A DNA stretch of 6,657 nt from Dehalococcoidia bacterium (GTDB lineage: Bacteria > Chloroflexota > Dehalococcoidia > JACVQG01 > JAHKAY01): contig JASLQE010000002.1 of NCBI GenBank assembly GCA_030744635.1, positions 1-6,657 on the forward strand, in the 5' to 3' direction. A model generated the notes under the pieces. It had not been told where the DNA came from. It worked only from the letters and a program-made list of their open reading frames with translations, and searched no databases. The first letter of the stretch is position 1; each line of letters begins with the position of its first letter. The position numbers and the translations under genes were made by a program. Below are positions 5,636 through 6,657 of the stretch, in pieces.

Positions 5636-6656
5636 ATACTCCGGCTTCAATCATTTCCAGAAAGGCCTCCAACCGGGTGCGGAACTGGCCCGTAGGCACT
5701 GTTATGTCTACCTCCAGGGACAGCAGCGGGATACCCTTCTCTCCCAGTGCTTTCTGAATGTAAGGAGTATCGAACTGGTGGGTATCGCAAAACTTCTGAA
5801 GTACGAGCACCGCACCCTTCACCCCCCATTGCTGGGCCAGGTCAACTATATGGTCTACCCGGCGCAGTTCCATCAGGTCTTTGTGGGGACACGGAGGACG
5901 CTCGATAAGGCGGGTGGCCAGGGCCGAGTCCCAGTCCACATCCGGAACAACCTCATTCCAGAAATAGCGGCTGCCGACACAGTGTTCGTCCACCACGATA
6001 TTGGTACCGAGGGACTCTGTAAATCGCAGGAAATCAACATCATCGGTCTCAGCTCCGATGACCATGAGCCGGGTTCCGGAAGCAATAGCCCCTTGACGCG
6101 CGGGAAGCTCGGATAGCAGCTTTTCCAGTATCTGATTGTGCTCCGCCTTGTCCATAAACATGGATGCCAGCACCACCTCCATAACCTCGGCACCCGTGAT
6201 TGGTGGGGGGTCTTGCTTACGCAGCTCGTAAAGCCTGCGCAGTAGGAGCCGGTTGGTATTGTACACCCCTATTGCCCGCTCCATGTCCTGAGGCTGTATT
6301 GCGCGCCCCAGCCACCTTTCAATCGATGCCTGAAACTCCTGGATTTCACCCGTCAGGCAGCCCTTGGCCAACGGCATCTGGACATTGGGCGGGAAATACA
6401 TCTCGTAATGGTAGTCTGTGGGAACATGCCGCACCCAGCTCTCGTATGTGTGGTGGATATGATGACAGGCGTTGGCCAGCACCAAGCCATCCAGATATTC
6501 GTAGCGCCCCTGAAGCCCCTGCGCCAGGCAGTCGCGGCAGAAGGGACACCACATGCTGGAGATATGAGCCTCGGTGACATCCTGTACTTCATGGCTGCCC
6601 ATGACCCGCACCGGCAGCACGCCGGCGGCGTAGAGCACCTCCTCCGGCACATAGGT
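5634..6656 (-). CDS. BcrC-like subunit, 2-hydroxyacyl-CoA dehydratase / benzoyl-CoA reductase superfamily (5' end missing)
   Basis: This is a 340-residue C-terminal portion of the partner iron-sulfur subunit. The frame runs through the right edge. The GTG at 6650 is an internal valine, because TYVPEEVLYAAGVLPVR is the conserved (Y)xPEEhhxAAGxxPV block that normally lies some 40-50 residues from the N-terminus. The whole protein would be about 385 residues, like BcrC (about 386). Numbering from that valine, Cys62 (NACHHIH) and Cys288 (LQKFCDTHQFD) match conserved cluster cysteines. A third ligand comes from CPFCRDC (Cys35, 38, 41), where the family usually has one cysteine. The C-terminal GQFRTRLEAFLEMI (321-334) is a family hallmark. 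Extra cysteines at 98, 224 and 254 are not obvious family features. It precedes the BcrB-like gene by 11 bp, the same C-then-B order as bcrCBAD. The superfamily is clear; dehydratase versus aryl-CoA reductase is not decidable here. Confidence 0.85.
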   Translation of the reverse strand, partial: TYVPEEVLYAAGVLPVRVMGSHEVQDVTEAHISSMWCPFCRDCLAQGLQGRYEYLDGLVLANACHHIHHTYESWVRHVPTDYHYEMYFPPNVQMPLAKGCLTGEIQEFQASIERWLGRAIQPQDMERAIGVYNTNRLLLRRLYELRKQDPPPITGAEVMEVVLASMFMDKAEHNQILEKLLSELPARQGAIASGTRLMVIGAETDDVDFLRFTESLGTNIVVDEHCVGSRYFWNEVVPDVDWDSALATRLIERPPCPHKDLMELRRVDHIVDLAQQWGVKGAVLVLQKFCDTHQFDTPYIQKALGEKGIPLLSLEVDITVPTGQFRTRLEAFLEMIEAGV

Positions 6657-6657
6657 G

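Noticed and set aside
5634..6650. GTG at 6650 as the start of the BcrC-like gene
   Set aside because: It encodes the valine of the conserved YVPEE block and lies only seven bases from the window edge, with no stop in between.
3..6656. One pathway linking the hydantoinase unit to the iron-sulfur unit
   Set aside because: A chain from carbamoyl-amino acid to 2-hydroxyacyl-CoA can be imagined, but the units lie on opposite strands and nothing in the sequence links their regulation.
1..6657. tRNA, rRNA, CRISPR, insertion sequence or long repeats
   Set aside because: Coding sequence fills nearly the whole window; no transposase motifs, spaced repeats or tRNA-like cloverleaf sequences were seen on reading it.

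Overview
This GC-rich window (roughly 60% by eye) holds five protein-coding genes and almost no spare DNA. Two transcription units converge head to head. The gene families (a benzoyl-CoA reductase / 2-hydroxyacyl-CoA dehydratase-type iron-sulfur pair and an iron-sulfur Old Yellow Enzyme reductase) point to an anaerobic or microaerobic bacterium. The GC-rich coding sequence still uses ATA and AGG codons fairly often. A Chloroflexota, deltaproteobacterial or high-GC Firmicute source would fit, but the sequence alone does not settle it.

Left unit, plus strand (3-2315): the 3' part of a D-hydantoinase/dihydropyrimidinase-like cyclic amidohydrolase enters from the left edge. Three bases after its stop comes a complete 12-helix MFS transporter of the monocarboxylate/oxalate-formate-like type. 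The likely arrangement is one transcript in which the transporter moves the substrate or product of the ring-opening enzyme.

Right unit, minus strand (6656 down to 2312): first comes a BcrC-like subunit cut by the right edge. Eleven bases later, behind a perfect AGGAGG that overlaps the upstream stop codon, comes a complete BcrB-like subunit. After a 125-bp gap with a hairpin, a candidate promoter and a second perfect AGGAGG comes a 627-residue flavin/iron-sulfur reductase of the 2,4-dienoyl-CoA reductase / enoate reductase / trimethylamine dehydrogenase architecture. The last gene ends inside the stop codon of the transporter, so the two units overlap tail to tail by 4 bp with no terminator between them.

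Most interesting reading: the order C-subunit then B-subunit matches bcrCBAD/badDEFG, but the place of the ATP-dependent activator genes (A, D) is taken by an OYE-type reductase. The unit may dehydrate or reduce an acyl-CoA and then reduce the C=C bond (compare phenyllactyl-CoA dehydratase plus enoate reductase). Alternatively, the pair may be an uncharacterised member of the double-cubane/dehydratase superfamily. No RNA genes, mobile elements, CRISPR arrays or long repeats were seen.
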